Source of the DNA: Candidatus Pedobacter colombiensis | GTDB taxonomy: Bacteria; Bacteroidota; Bacteroidia; Sphingobacteriales; Sphingobacteriaceae | Assembly (NCBI GenBank): GCA_029202485.1 | Contig: CP119313.1 | Span: 930,001-994,000 of the forward strand | Length of the DNA: 64,000 nt | Reading direction: 5' to 3' | Part shown: positions 1-9,484 of the stretch, one piece after another | How the letters are laid out: each line of letters opens with the position of its first letter | Position numbering within the stretch: position 1 is the stretch's first letter | Translations under genes and position numbers: made by a program | The notes under the pieces: generated by a model | Told to the model about the DNA's origin: nothing | Databases searched by the model: none | The model's input: the letters and a program-made list of their open reading frames with translations, nothing else

Positions 1-771
1 CTGATCCAGATCGATATGAGTGAGTATATGGAGAAATTTGCGGTATCACGTTTAGTGGGAGCGCCTCCGGGATATGTAGGATATGAAGAAGGTGGACAGC
101 TGACTGAAAAGGTTCGTAGAAAACCTTATGCTGTAATCTTGTTGGATGAGATCGAGAAAGCGCACCCTGATGTATTCAATATCTTGCTGCAAGTATTGGA
201 CGAAGGACAGCTTACCGATAGCTTAGGTCGTAAGGTAGATTTTAGAAATACCATCATCATCATGACCTCTAACATTGGTGCACGCCAGTTAAAAGATTTT
301 GGACAAGGGGTAGGTTTCTCTACTTCTGCTAAAACAAGTCAGGCTGATGCACATTCAAGAGGTGTGATAGAGAACGCTTTGAAACGCGCTTTTGCACCGG
401 AGTTCTTGAATCGTGTGGACGATGTAGTGGTATTCAACTCATTAGGTAAAGAAGAGATCTTTAAGATTATTGATATTGAATTGAAATCGTTATTTGGTCG
501 TGTACATAACTTAGGTTATGAGGTTAAGCTTACTGAGAGAGCTAAAGAATTTATTGCCGATAAAGGCTTTGATTCAAATTTCGGCGCAAGACCGCTTAAA
601 CGTGCGATTCAGAAATATCTGGAGGATCCGATTGCAGAAGAGATCCTTAAAGGCGAGGTCCATGAAGGAGATACTTTGGAAATCGACTACGATAAAGAAA
701 ATGATAAGATTGTGGTAGAAAATAAAAGTCCAGGTAAGAAGAAGAAAAAAGAAGAAGGTAGTATAGAGTAG
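1..771 (+). CDS. clpC: ClpC-type AAA+ unfoldase, C-terminal part (5' truncated)
   Basis: This is the last ~256 residues of a Clp/Hsp100 ATPase. It unfolds substrates and feeds them to the ClpP protease in the cytoplasm. The reading frame is open from base 1, so the gene starts outside the window and the ATG at 16 is internal. The visible part is the second AAA module: a GAPPGYVGYEEGG pore loop, Walker B VILLDEIEKAHPD, sensor 1 IIIMTSNIGA, an arginine finger in FLNRVDDVVVF, and sensor 2 GARPLKRAIQKYLEDP. A lysine-rich tail ends the protein. A hairpin with a U tract follows at 795-828. ClpC is preferred over ClpB because of the short charged tail and close match to Bacteroidota ClpC, but the N-terminal domain that would settle this is outside the window. 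Confidence 0.9.
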   Translation: MIQIDMSEYMEKFAVSRLVGAPPGYVGYEEGGQLTEKVRRKPYAVILLDEIEKAHPDVFNILLQVLDEGQLTDSLGRKVDFRNTIIIMTSNIGARQLKDFGQGVGFSTSAKTSQADAHSRGVIENALKRAFAPEFLNRVDDVVVFNSLGKEEIFKIIDIELKSLFGRVHNLGYEVKLTERAKEFIADKGFDSNFGARPLKRAIQKYLEDPIAEEILKGEVHEGDTLEIDYDKENDKIVVENKSPGKKKKKEEGSIE

Positions 772-794
772 TACCCTGAACGGTTTAAAGAAAG

Positions 795-828
795 ACCCTG
801 GTGAGTGATAAGCTTATCAGGGTTTTTT
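795..828 (+). terminator. Intrinsic terminator after clpC
   Basis: ACCCTG (795-800) pairs with CAGGGT (818-823), followed by a run of T to 828. The loop contains a second self-complementary piece, TGATAAGCTTATCA. It lies 24 bases after the clpC stop codon. Confidence 0.75.
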
Positions 829-983
829 ATTTGCATTGCTTTGTATCAATTTTAATACTTAGTGTGCTTTGTACACAATTTGCGAAATTAAGCACCAATA
901 GATTTTGCTTTTAAGATAAATGCCTCTATTTTAGATAGAAAATAGGTTAGGTTAAAATATCAATAGCATCAAAATCATTGTAA

Positions 984-1949
984 ATGAAATGGAAATTACC
1001 ATTGGCGCTAGCCCTAATAATAAGTGTTTTTCAGGTGTCTGCTCAGGAAAAACAAGAAGGCTACATACAACAAATCAACGGCACAAAATTGAGCTTTGAA
1101 ATGAAAGCTATTCCTGGGGGAGAGTTTTTAATGGGAAGTAAGAAAGGTAAAGCTGATGAGCTGCCCGTGCATATGGTTAAACTGGACCCTTTTTGGATGG
1201 GTGCATTCGAAGTTACCTGGGATATTTATGAGCCTTTTTTATATAAGGATTATGAAACTACGCAGAGTATTGGTGCGGTGCCAGCCAATGTTGATGCCAT
1301 TACCAGGCCAACAAAACCATATCTGGATATGACTTTTGGTATGGGTAAGGAGAGCCATCCTGCTCTTGCGATGACCCATTACAATGCGATTCAGTTTTGC
1401 AAATGGTTATATGTCAGGACAGGGGTATTTTATCGCTTGCCAACGGAAGCCGAATGGGAATATGCAAGTCGTGCCGGAAATACAACTGAGTATTTCTTTG
1501 GCGATGATGCAACTAAACTGAATGAGTATGCCTGGTACAAAGCGAATAGCGAAGGTAAAACGCATCCTGTAGGACAGAAGAAACCTAATCAGTGGGGCTT
1601 GTATGATATGTATGGCAATGTTGCCGAATGGATCTACGATCAATATAATGCTGGTTATTATGCCACTGTGAATGGTGATAAGGGCAATAATCCTGTTTCA
1701 GTTCCTGATAAATTATATGCAAATGTAATTCGTGGAGGGTCGTATGACGACGAAGCAAAAGAATTGCGTGCTGCGGCTAGATCGGCTTCAGATCCGGTAT
1801 GGAAACAATTGGATCCTCAGATTCCTAAAAGTAATTGGTGGTTCCCTGAAGCTCCATTTATTGGTATGAGATTGGTAAGGCCCTTAAAAACACCTTCAAA
1901 AGCAGATATTGACGCCTATTACAATAAGGCACCTATTGCGGATTATTAA
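984..1949 (+). CDS. Exported FGE-sulfatase-fold (SUMF1-like) protein
   Basis: This is a 321-residue protein with an N-terminal signal peptide (residues 1-20, ending VSAQ) followed by one formylglycine-generating-enzyme-fold domain. Landmarks are IPGGEFLMGS, the FEVTWDIYE segment, LPTEAEWEYASRAG, GLYDMYGNVAEW and VIRGGSYDDEAKELRAAARS. True sulfatase activators carry a catalytic cysteine pair in the segment after RGGSY. Here that region has no cysteine, so the protein is probably a binding or structural member of the family and not a sulfatase activator. It precedes a Tat-exported oxidoreductase by 90 bp and an ApbE homologue, all on the same strand, suggesting a shared extracytoplasmic function. 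The exact role is not known. Confidence 0.8.
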   Translation: MKWKLPLALALIISVFQVSAQEKQEGYIQQINGTKLSFEMKAIPGGEFLMGSKKGKADELPVHMVKLDPFWMGAFEVTWDIYEPFLYKDYETTQSIGAVPANVDAITRPTKPYLDMTFGMGKESHPALAMTHYNAIQFCKWLYVRTGVFYRLPTEAEWEYASRAGNTTEYFFGDDATKLNEYAWYKANSEGKTHPVGQKKPNQWGLYDMYGNVAEWIYDQYNAGYYATVNGDKGNNPVSVPDKLYANVIRGGSYDDEAKELRAAARSASDPVWKQLDPQIPKSNWWFPEAPFIGMRLVRPLKTPSKADIDAYYNKAPIADY

Positions 1950-2039
1950 CCAGACCATTAAAGGGCATACAGCTCATCAACAACAATAGAGATACCCATG
2001 ATAGTGAATGAAAAACTCAAAAACCAAATATCAAGCTAA

Positions 2040-3359
2040 ATGAACAACGAAGAACTACGCGATAAACGCCGCGAATTTTTGAAAGCTTCTGCATTGGTTG
2101 CAGGAGGAATCATGTTAAACCAGTTTGCTTTTGCAGGTGGACATTCATCAACGGATGATACGATTAAAATAGCTTTAATTGGCTGCGGAGATAGGGGGAC
2201 AGGTGCCGCTTTTCAAGCTTTAAGTACCAAGGAAAATTTAAAATTGGTAGCTATGGCTGATGCCTTTGAAGATAGACTAAACAGCAGTTATCAGAAGCTT
2301 GCTGAAAGGTTTAAAGAAAAGGTTGATGTACCTCAGGATCGTAGATTTGTAGGGTTTGATGGTTACGCTAAGGCAATTGCGCTTGCAGATGTGGTATTAT
2401 TGGTAACGCCTCCGGGATTTAGACCAATGCATTTTGAAGAGGCGGTAAAACAGGGGAAACACGTGTTCATGGAAAAGCCGGTAGCTGTTGATGCGCCTGG
2501 AATCCGTAAAGTATTAGCTGCTGCTGAATTGGCAAAACAGAAGAAATTAAATGTTGTAGTTGGTTTACAACGTAGGTACCAAACTAATTATAGGGAAACG
2601 CTAAAACGTATTCAGGATGGTGCTATAGGAGATGTTGTTGGTGGACAGGTATATTGGAACAGTGGTGGAGTTTGGGTAAAAAAAAGACAGCCAAATCAAA
2701 CAGAAATGGAATACCAAATGCGCAACTGGTACTATTTTAACTGGCTCTGTGGCGATCATATTGTTGAGCAACATGTACATAATATAGATATTGCCAATTG
2801 GGTTAAAAATGCTTATCCGATTTCCGTACAGGGAACAGGAAGTCGCGCCTGGAGATCAGGTAAAGATTATGGTGAAATTTATGATAACCATTCGGTAGAG
2901 CTTACTTATGCTGACGGAGCTGTGATTCATAGTCAATGCCGTCATTTTGAGGGTACAGCAAATCGTGTGGATGAAACTTTCCAGGGGACAAAAGGGCGTA
3001 CTTATTTATCGGCGAGTCATAACGGTATACTATGGGATAGTAAAGGAAAGCAGATATTTAACCACCCTACAAAAGGTAATGCTAATCCTTATCAAACTGA
3101 GCATGATGAATTGTTTGAAGCTGTGAGCAAGGGACAGTTTAAATTTCAGGATGCCGAGCGTGCCGCGAAGAGCTGCTTTACAGCAATAATTGGTAGGTAT
3201 GCTACTTATTCGGGACAGGTCATTAAATGGGACGATGCTTTAAAGGCAGATAATAGTTTATTTCCTGATCAGTTGAGTTGGGATGCCAATCCAAAACTGA
3301 TGCCTGATGTTAATGGCCTCTACACAATACCTACTCCAGGTAAAACAAAGGTGATTTAA
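2040..3359 (+). CDS. Tat-exported Gfo/Idh/MocA family oxidoreductase
   Basis: This 439-residue protein opens with a twin-arginine signal (RREFLKASALVAGG, arginines at 10-11), so it is probably folded with its cofactor before export to the periplasm. A Rossmann NAD(P)-binding motif IALIGCGDRGTG lies near residues 44-55. The family's catalytic-lysine motif, MEKPVAVD, lies near residue 143. The C-terminal half is the usual alpha/beta substrate domain. Family members oxidise or rearrange sugars or sugar derivatives; the substrate cannot be read from the sequence. The gene sits between the FGE-fold gene and apbE, with 1 base between its stop codon and the apbE start, so translation of the two is likely coupled. 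Confidence 0.88.
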   Translation: MNNEELRDKRREFLKASALVAGGIMLNQFAFAGGHSSTDDTIKIALIGCGDRGTGAAFQALSTKENLKLVAMADAFEDRLNSSYQKLAERFKEKVDVPQDRRFVGFDGYAKAIALADVVLLVTPPGFRPMHFEEAVKQGKHVFMEKPVAVDAPGIRKVLAAAELAKQKKLNVVVGLQRRYQTNYRETLKRIQDGAIGDVVGGQVYWNSGGVWVKKRQPNQTEMEYQMRNWYYFNWLCGDHIVEQHVHNIDIANWVKNAYPISVQGTGSRAWRSGKDYGEIYDNHSVELTYADGAVIHSQCRHFEGTANRVDETFQGTKGRTYLSASHNGILWDSKGKQIFNHPTKGNANPYQTEHDELFEAVSKGQFKFQDAERAAKSCFTAIIGRYATYSGQVIKWDDALKADNSLFPDQLSWDANPKLMPDVNGLYTIPTPGKTKVI

Positions 3360-3360
3360 G

Positions 3361-4359
3361 GTGTTTAAATATATCTTGTTATTATTCCCCCTGCTGATCT
3401 CTTTCTTTTTTAAAGGAAAAGATCAGCGGGAATTTATCATTCATGGTTATGCTCAGGGGACAGATTATTCTATTAAATATTTTGCCCGGGATAGCGTGAT
3501 CACCAAGCAGTCAGTTGATAGTATCCTAAGTGTAATAGATTCTTCTATGTCACTATATAAACCTTACTCGTTAATCAGTAAATTCAATGACTCAAGTGAG
3601 GGTCTTGACCTGGATCCACACTTTGTTGTGGTAATGCAGAAATCTTTTGAAGTTTACAAAGCAACTAGTGGTAAGTTTGATGTTACCGTAGCCCCATTAG
3701 TGCAGGCTTGGGGTTTTGGGCCTAAACCGATAGCAAAGTTTCCAGATAGTGCCGAAGTTAAACAGCTATTGAAATGTGTTGGCATGAACAATCTTAGTTT
3801 AAAAGGTAATCATCTTTCAAAGCGGAAGTCATGCATAAAGATTGATTTGAATGGAATAGGGCAGGGGTATAGTGTGGATGTGGTTGCTGATTATTTAGAA
3901 TATAAAGGTATAAAAGCTTTTGTAGTTGAAATTGGAGGTGAACTAAGGATAAAGGGGCCTAAACCGGATGGTACTGCAATGCGCATTGGTATTGAAGGCC
4001 CGGCAGTATCGGCAAACTCAGAACCCGTAATCAGGCATGTCATTAGAGCGAATAATGGAGCGATAACAACTGCAGGTAATTATAGAAAGTACCTACAAAA
4101 AGGGGGCAGAAAAGTAGCACACCTTATTGATCCTAAAACAGGTTATCCTTTGGATAATGCTTTAATCAGTGTAACCATTTATGCCAAAGATGGGCTCACT
4201 GCTGACGGATATGATAGTCCCATAATGGCGATGGGGCTCAAGGAAGCGTTGGATTTTGCCTCAAAAAAAGGTATGGAAGCCTATATCATTTATCACAAAA
4301 GTGATGGGAGTGTGGCTGATACACTGACCAGAGGCTTTAGAAAAATGATTGTAGAATAA
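3361..4359 (+). CDS. apbE: FAD:protein FMN transferase (ApbE family)
   Basis: ApbE attaches FMN covalently to threonine in target flavoproteins outside the cytoplasmic membrane. The 332-residue product has a hydrophobic N-terminus (residues 4-17) without a lipobox cysteine. It shows the family landmarks SLYKPYSLISKFND, GKFDVTVAPLVQAWGFGP, KIDLNGIGQGYSVD, VEIGGELRIKG and HLIDPKTGYPL. The metal-binding segment reads TADGYDSPIMAMG: the aspartate is kept, but the usual threonine four residues on is serine. The start is GTG, 1 base after the stop of the oxidoreductase gene, and no nearby ATG preserves the hydrophobic leader. No obvious FMN-acceptor protein (Nqr/Rnf-like) is next to it. Confidence 0.88.
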   Translation: MFKYILLLFPLLISFFFKGKDQREFIIHGYAQGTDYSIKYFARDSVITKQSVDSILSVIDSSMSLYKPYSLISKFNDSSEGLDLDPHFVVVMQKSFEVYKATSGKFDVTVAPLVQAWGFGPKPIAKFPDSAEVKQLLKCVGMNNLSLKGNHLSKRKSCIKIDLNGIGQGYSVDVVADYLEYKGIKAFVVEIGGELRIKGPKPDGTAMRIGIEGPAVSANSEPVIRHVIRANNGAITTAGNYRKYLQKGGRKVAHLIDPKTGYPLDNALISVTIYAKDGLTADGYDSPIMAMGLKEALDFASKKGMEAYIIYHKSDGSVADTLTRGFRKMIVE

Positions 4360-4373
4360 ACAGCCGACTTATA

Positions 4374-5447
4374 TTAGAACATCGTAAGCTGGACTTTTGG
4401 TACTTTGAAGAGACTAGAGTCTAGTTTTATCTTTTGCTCATTGAGGTGGTTTAGGCGGCAATGCAACTTGAAATTATCTTTTATGAGCTTGGCAATGTTG
4501 CCGTCACCTCTCATTCTGTCGCCAAATCTGCTGTCGTTCACATGACCACCATGGCAGGATTGTATCATATGCCATACTTTTTCAAAGCGGTCAGGATAGT
4601 TTTTATGGAGCCAGTCTTCAAATATTCCACCTATAGCACCATTTAGCCTCACCACAGTATAACCAGCTGCTATGGCCCCGCAATTGGCAATGGTTTTTAA
4701 AATAACAGGAATTTCGTGATCACTTAAGCCCGGTACCAATGGTGCCACCATTACGCCCATAGGGATACCTGCATTACTCAACTGCTCAACAATCTTTAAA
4801 CGCTGTTTTGCAGTAGTGGTACGAGGTTCCATTTTCTGACGTAACTTTTCATTCAGGCTGTTGATGGAAACATATACCATGCAAAGGTTCTGCTTCGCCA
4901 GCTCAGTAAGCAGGTCAATATCTCTTAATATCAATGCGTTTTTGGTGATCATACCGATGGGCTGTTTGTATTCCAATGCGATTTCCAGCAATTGCCTAGT
5001 GATCCCGAATTTTCGTTCTGCAGGTTGGTAACAGTCGGTGTTGCCGGATAAGGAAATCACGGAGGCGTCCCACGCTTTACGCTCAAGGAATTTTTTAAAT
5101 AGTGCGGGGGCATCCGTTTTTACAATGATCTTACGCTCAAAATCGAGCCCGGCACTAAAACCCCAATACTCGTGCGCATTACGTGCATAACAATAAGTAC
5201 AGCCATGTTCACAACCCTGATAAGGGTTTAAAGAATAGGCCATGCCTACGTCTGGACTATCTACTTTGTTAACAATAGATTTAGATTTTCCAAGGATAAA
5301 AGTAGTCTTATGATTTTCCTCCTCCCAATCGTCAATCCCCTCATCATGCTCTTTTACATAGTCGTTTTTAGCAAAGCGGTTGTGCGGATTAAACTGTGCA
5401 CCCCGCCCTTTCATATAGTTATCCGGTATTTCGCTGTCTAAATTCAT
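4374..5447 (-). CDS. PA0069-family radical SAM protein
   Basis: This 357-residue cytoplasmic protein carries the radical SAM cluster motif in GCEHGCTYCYAR (cysteines at 79, 83 and 86). Those cysteines bind a [4Fe-4S] cluster that cleaves S-adenosylmethionine. The downstream SPL-like core includes ISLSGNTDCYQPAE and GIPMGVMVAPLVPGLSD. The family is related to spore photoproduct lyase but occurs in non-sporulating bacteria, and its substrate is not established. It is convergent with apbE (stop codons 14 bases apart). The start follows an AT-rich stretch with repeated ATTACTAATATTATTAG sequence at about 5456-5475. Confidence 0.85.
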   Translation of the reverse strand: MNLDSEIPDNYMKGRGAQFNPHNRFAKNDYVKEHDEGIDDWEEENHKTTFILGKSKSIVNKVDSPDVGMAYSLNPYQGCEHGCTYCYARNAHEYWGFSAGLDFERKIIVKTDAPALFKKFLERKAWDASVISLSGNTDCYQPAERKFGITRQLLEIALEYKQPIGMITKNALILRDIDLLTELAKQNLCMVYVSINSLNEKLRQKMEPRTTTAKQRLKIVEQLSNAGIPMGVMVAPLVPGLSDHEIPVILKTIANCGAIAAGYTVVRLNGAIGGIFEDWLHKNYPDRFEKVWHMIQSCHGGHVNDSRFGDRMRGDGNIAKLIKDNFKLHCRLNHLNEQKIKLDSSLFKVPKVQLTMF

Positions 5448-5494
5448 TAGCTAAAATTACTAATATTATTAGTAATTTTATGCTGCAATCCCTT

Positions 5495-6730
5495 CTATTT
5501 TTTTGACAGGGGAATGTAATCCATTGGAACCATATCGCCTACTTTCTCATATGCCCAAAAACCTTCATACAACATGGCTCTGGAGTCGTAGATACCGCCA
5601 TTTTCGTAAAAACGTATTGATCCCTGCATTAAATTGGCTACAGAGATTTCATAATCAGGAACATCGAGCGGACGGAAGATCCAGAAGCCGGTTTTAGAAT
5701 ATTCCAGCGATTCCCTTTCCCGAGTATAACTTATCGCCAATGACCCGGTACAGTCCAACGATTTTAGGTTCTGGTTATAGGTGTGTATCAGGTTGTCGGC
5801 CGAGAGTTCGGTACGATCCAGACAGTCTATCGTTTTTGGCATGTCCTGTTGCTTTAACCAAAAGGAAATCATGGCACTATCTCTTGGAGGAGTGTTTTTG
5901 GTGATGGTGCTTGATTTTCCTGGGGTTTTTAACCTGGTCAGGTTTTTATAAATGATACTATCAGGATATCGATAAGGATTTGGTATTTTAACCATTTTGT
6001 TGATAATAAATCCTTCTTCTTTAGCTTTCCCTTGGTAGAGAGATCTGAAAAAGTGCTGCGACGATCCATAATAGGCTACTTCACGTTTATCGATATACTT
6101 TTTCATTTTTGCCCCTGGACCTTTTAATTCTTCAAAAAATGGATGGCCCGAAAAATAAATGATCCGTGTTCTGGAATTGTACTCAAAATAATCGAGCATA
6201 TATTTTATGCGATAGCCTAATGCCTTATTTTCTATAACTAAAAAATCAGACGTTTTTATGGTAAGCAAGCTTTTGGTTGCATCGTAATCAATGTTTAATA
6301 CCTGCGGATTTAATATTTTACATTGTGCGGCATTTGGGGTTGTGCCGATAAAATACTCTTTAAATTGTTTAATGTATTTTGCCCTATTTGGGTCGGCATG
6401 GATAACCACCTCATTTAAAACCGTAGTGCTTTCCTTTAAAACCAGCTCAACCTGAACCGATTTGTCGGATATGATTACGCTCTTTGAATAGGGAAGATAG
6501 CCCACCATTTGTACCAAAAGATCGTAATTGCCGGGTTTGAGGTTGCTGATTTTAAATTTACCTTCATTATCGGCTACAGTGGATACCTGGTAACCACTTA
6601 AAAATATACCGGCACCCGGTAAACTTTCTTTTTGATCCCTAACAACACCCATTATCGAAAACGAGTTTTGAGAGAAGCCATGCAGCCCTGTAAATAAGGT
6701 CAGGAATAATATCAACAGGGATTTTGTCAT
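5495..6730 (-). CDS. Carboxypeptidase-regulatory-like domain protein, exported
   Basis: The product is 411 residues if translation starts at the ATG at 6730, which puts the signal peptide MTKSLLILFLTLFTGLHGFSQ at the N-terminus. A longer frame opens at 6781 but adds a non-signal-like leader. Residues ~24-105 form a CarboxypepD_reg-like beta-sandwich (GVVRDQKESLPGAGIFLSG, then LVQMVGYLPYSKSV), common in Bacteroidota surface and TonB-linked proteins. The remaining ~300 residues match no family I can name with certainty. The gene is divergent from the DUF5686-type gene at 6863, which has the same N-terminal domain, so the two may work together at the cell surface. Confidence 0.75.
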   Translation of the reverse strand: MTKSLLILFLTLFTGLHGFSQNSFSIMGVVRDQKESLPGAGIFLSGYQVSTVADNEGKFKISNLKPGNYDLLVQMVGYLPYSKSVIISDKSVQVELVLKESTTVLNEVVIHADPNRAKYIKQFKEYFIGTTPNAAQCKILNPQVLNIDYDATKSLLTIKTSDFLVIENKALGYRIKYMLDYFEYNSRTRIIYFSGHPFFEELKGPGAKMKKYIDKREVAYYGSSQHFFRSLYQGKAKEEGFIINKMVKIPNPYRYPDSIIYKNLTRLKTPGKSSTITKNTPPRDSAMISFWLKQQDMPKTIDCLDRTELSADNLIHTYNQNLKSLDCTGSLAISYTRERESLEYSKTGFWIFRPLDVPDYEISVANLMQGSIRFYENGGIYDSRAMLYEGFWAYEKVGDMVPMDYIPLSKK

Positions 6731-6862
6731 GAATGCGAATGTACAGAATCGTTCAGATTTTATATAGGACTTTTTTGCCATTCGATTGTCCTAATTGTAA
6801 ATAATTGATGATGATTTCGCTGAGGTTCATCATTTGGGATATTTACAGATTTAGAGGGTTTT

Positions 6863-9400
6863 ATGAGATTTTTAACACTAGTATTTTTCCTGCTGTTTTT
6901 TCATCCTACCTACGCACAGCAAACTGTTGTTAGGGGGAAAATTTCTGATGGATCTACAGGCTTGCCCTTGTCGAACATCAATGTTGGATTTGACAACTCA
7001 AATGTCAAAACGCTGAGTGATGCTCAGGGACGATACGTGATCGCTACAAAAGAACCTGTTAAAATCATTCATTATTCGTCAATTGGTCACCGGTTGCAAC
7101 GCTTGCCGGTAGTGCAGGGTCAAAATCAAGAAATCAATGTGGTTATGGAAGCCTTAACTCAAGATCTGTCAGAAGTAAGTGTAACTGCTGATAAAAGGCC
7201 CAGATATAAGAATAAAGGCAATCCTGCAGTAGAGTTGATCCGTAATGTAATTGAACATAAGGAGCAGAATAGTGCGAGTTTTCATGAAAAAGTTACTTTC
7301 GAAACATATGAGAAATTGTGTATGTCGTTAAGTATGAAGAACGAAAAGGCAAAGAAGTCCAGACTATTAAAAAAGTACGCATTCTTAGTACAAAATCAAG
7401 ATACGACAAAGCAACCAGGAAGAACTTTGATTCCGGTGTTTATGGAAGAAAAGTTAAGTCGTGTGAGCCAGAATGAACTGTCAAAACCCGAAACCATTGT
7501 TCTAGGTGAAAAGCAATCCCGAATAGACCAACAATTTGATGAGGATGGCATTAATGAGTATTTAGATAAAATATATCAGCGTGCCGATATTTATGATCAT
7601 GATATCGGTTTGGGTAATCAACGTTTTCTTAGCCCAATAGCAGATGTAGCCCCCCAGTTTTATAAGTACTTTATTCTTGATACCATCAAAGATACTTCGC
7701 CCTGGCAGGTAAAGGTGATGATCGCACCCAAAAATAAGCAAGACGTACTTTTTCTAGGGTATTTATACATTAGCCTGGACGGTCATTATGCAGTGCAGCG
7801 CGCAACGCTATCCATCAACAATCAAATTAACCTCAACTGGGTAAAAGATCTTCAGATCTCGTTAGAATATAAACAGGATGCCTTGGCTCGCTATCATCTT
7901 AGTAAAAGTGTAATGGGGATGGATTTGGGGATTTTTAAAGAAGGAATGAGTGTTTACGGCGAACGAACTATGATGGTTGATAAATTCACTTTTGGAGAAC
8001 AGGCTTTGGAGCAACCTGTACCTGTGGCTGCAATTGGTCGCGCAAAAGACAGGGTTCAATCAGATGAGTTTTGGTCCAAATCACGGCATGAGACGTTGTC
8101 CATAACCGAACAAGCTGCCTATACCAATATTGATAGTCTTAAAAATTCGAAATCATTTAAGCGTACGATGACGCTTGCTTCCAGTGTACTTTCTGGTTTC
8201 ATTGATCAGGGGCCTATAGAAATTGGCTCGTTGAGCTCTTTTTATAGCTTCACTCCGGTTGAAGGCTCCCGCTTTAAATTTGGTGCGCGTACGACCGATG
8301 CATTTAGTAGGAAACTATTTTTTGATGCACATGTAGCTTACGGAAGCCGAGATCAGCGGTGGAAGTATAGCGTGGGGGTTACTCGATCATTGACCTCCAG
8401 ATCTATTTATGAATTTCCGGTTAGCTCTATCACTGTAAGGAGAAGCTTTGAAACTCAGATTCCGGGACAAGATTTGAATTTTTTAGAGGATGATAATTTT
8501 TTACTCTCCTTTAAAAGGGGGGTAAATGATAAATGGATGTACAACAAAAAATGGCTCGTCGAGTATCTCCATGAAACTCCGCAGCATCTATCATTCCTTG
8601 TTAGTTTTAAAAGGGAGACTTTGGAGGCAGCAGGGAAGCTTCATTTTCAACGTGATTTTTTGGGAAGGATGGGGGAAGTTCCAGCTGCTGATGTCGGTTT
8701 AGCAACCTCCGAATTTTCGGTCACTTTGCGTTGGGCACCACATGAAAAGTTTTATCAGGGAAAGAGGTACAGGAGACCTATAATCAATGGTTATCCTGTG
8801 TTTACACTCATTGGCGGAGTTGGTGTTAAAGGTTTTTTGGGCGGCGATTATGATTACCAGAATTTAACCTTGAACATTGCTAAGCGTTTTTACTTATCAC
8901 AACTAGGGTTCTCAGATGTAATTGTGGAAGGAGGCGCTGTATTTGGCAAGGTGCCTTTTCCACTGTTAAGCATTCATCGTGCAAATCAGACTTACGCTTA
9001 CCAGCTTGCTTCTTTTAACCTCATGAATTTTATGGAATTTATGAGCGATAGGTACGCGAGTATAAATGTCCAGCATTCTTTTAATGGATTCTTTTTAAAT
9101 AAAATTCCACTGGTTAAAAAGCTGCAATGGCGCGAGGTGGTATCTGTTAAAGTACTCGAGGGAACAATTAGCGATAAAAATAGAGAGGGCGGACATCGTG
9201 GGTTTTATAAATTTCCATCTGATAGGGGCGGCAACCGATTGGCTTTTCCGCTTGATAGAACGCCCTACATTGAAGGCAGTCTCGGCGTGTCTAATGTTTT
9301 TAAGGTGTTGAGAGTAGATGTGGTGAAACGCTTTACACATCTAAATCATCAGGGCGTATCTCCTCTGGGAATCAGAGCTAAGCTTAATTTTGATTTTTAA
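6863..9400 (+). CDS. DUF5686 / carboxypeptidase-regulatory-like outer-membrane protein
   Basis: This 845-residue protein starts with a signal peptide (residues 1-18). A CarboxypepD_reg-like domain spans residues ~21-105, and a long region with TonB-receptor-like beta-strands is characteristic of the DUF5686 family. The C-terminus ends in alternating residues with a terminal phenylalanine (AKLNFDF), as in outer-membrane barrels. No plug domain is recognisable, so it is not a classical TonB-dependent receptor. Its function is unknown. It is convergent with fabI, and a shared hairpin separates the two genes. Confidence 0.78.
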   Translation: MRFLTLVFFLLFFHPTYAQQTVVRGKISDGSTGLPLSNINVGFDNSNVKTLSDAQGRYVIATKEPVKIIHYSSIGHRLQRLPVVQGQNQEINVVMEALTQDLSEVSVTADKRPRYKNKGNPAVELIRNVIEHKEQNSASFHEKVTFETYEKLCMSLSMKNEKAKKSRLLKKYAFLVQNQDTTKQPGRTLIPVFMEEKLSRVSQNELSKPETIVLGEKQSRIDQQFDEDGINEYLDKIYQRADIYDHDIGLGNQRFLSPIADVAPQFYKYFILDTIKDTSPWQVKVMIAPKNKQDVLFLGYLYISLDGHYAVQRATLSINNQINLNWVKDLQISLEYKQDALARYHLSKSVMGMDLGIFKEGMSVYGERTMMVDKFTFGEQALEQPVPVAAIGRAKDRVQSDEFWSKSRHETLSITEQAAYTNIDSLKNSKSFKRTMTLASSVLSGFIDQGPIEIGSLSSFYSFTPVEGSRFKFGARTTDAFSRKLFFDAHVAYGSRDQRWKYSVGVTRSLTSRSIYEFPVSSITVRRSFETQIPGQDLNFLEDDNFLLSFKRGVNDKWMYNKKWLVEYLHETPQHLSFLVSFKRETLEAAGKLHFQRDFLGRMGEVPAADVGLATSEFSVTLRWAPHEKFYQGKRYRRPIINGYPVFTLIGGVGVKGFLGGDYDYQNLTLNIAKRFYLSQLGFSDVIVEGGAVFGKVPFPLLSIHRANQTYAYQLASFNLMNFMEFMSDRYASINVQHSFNGFFLNKIPLVKKLQWREVVSVKVLEGTISDKNREGGHRGFYKFPSDRGGNRLAFPLDRTPYIEGSLGVSNVFKVLRVDVVKRFTHLNHQGVSPLGIRAKLNFDF

Positions 9401-9436
9401 AGATTGGATACACAATAGAATATGCGTATAACAAAA

Positions 9437-9466
9437 AAACGGCCGGAATTTACACTCTGGCCGTTT
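9437..9466. terminator. Bidirectional terminator between DUF5686 gene and fabI
   Basis: AAACGGCC (9437-9444) pairs perfectly with GGCCGTTT (9459-9466) around a 14-base loop. A run of A lies on the left and T-rich sequence on the right, so it can serve both convergent genes. Confidence 0.8.
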
Positions 9467-9484
9467 CTGTTTCTTTATAATTTT

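Noticed and set aside
984..1949. Sulfatase-activating enzyme
   Set aside because: The catalytic cysteine pair expected after RGGSY is missing and no sulfatase gene is nearby.
6731..6781. 17-codon extension of the exported protein at 5495-6730
   Set aside because: The ATG at 6730 starts directly at a signal peptide; the extension would bury it.
6863..9400. Second TonB-dependent receptor
   Set aside because: It has the N-terminal carboxypeptidase-like domain and barrel-like strands, but no plug domain could be found.
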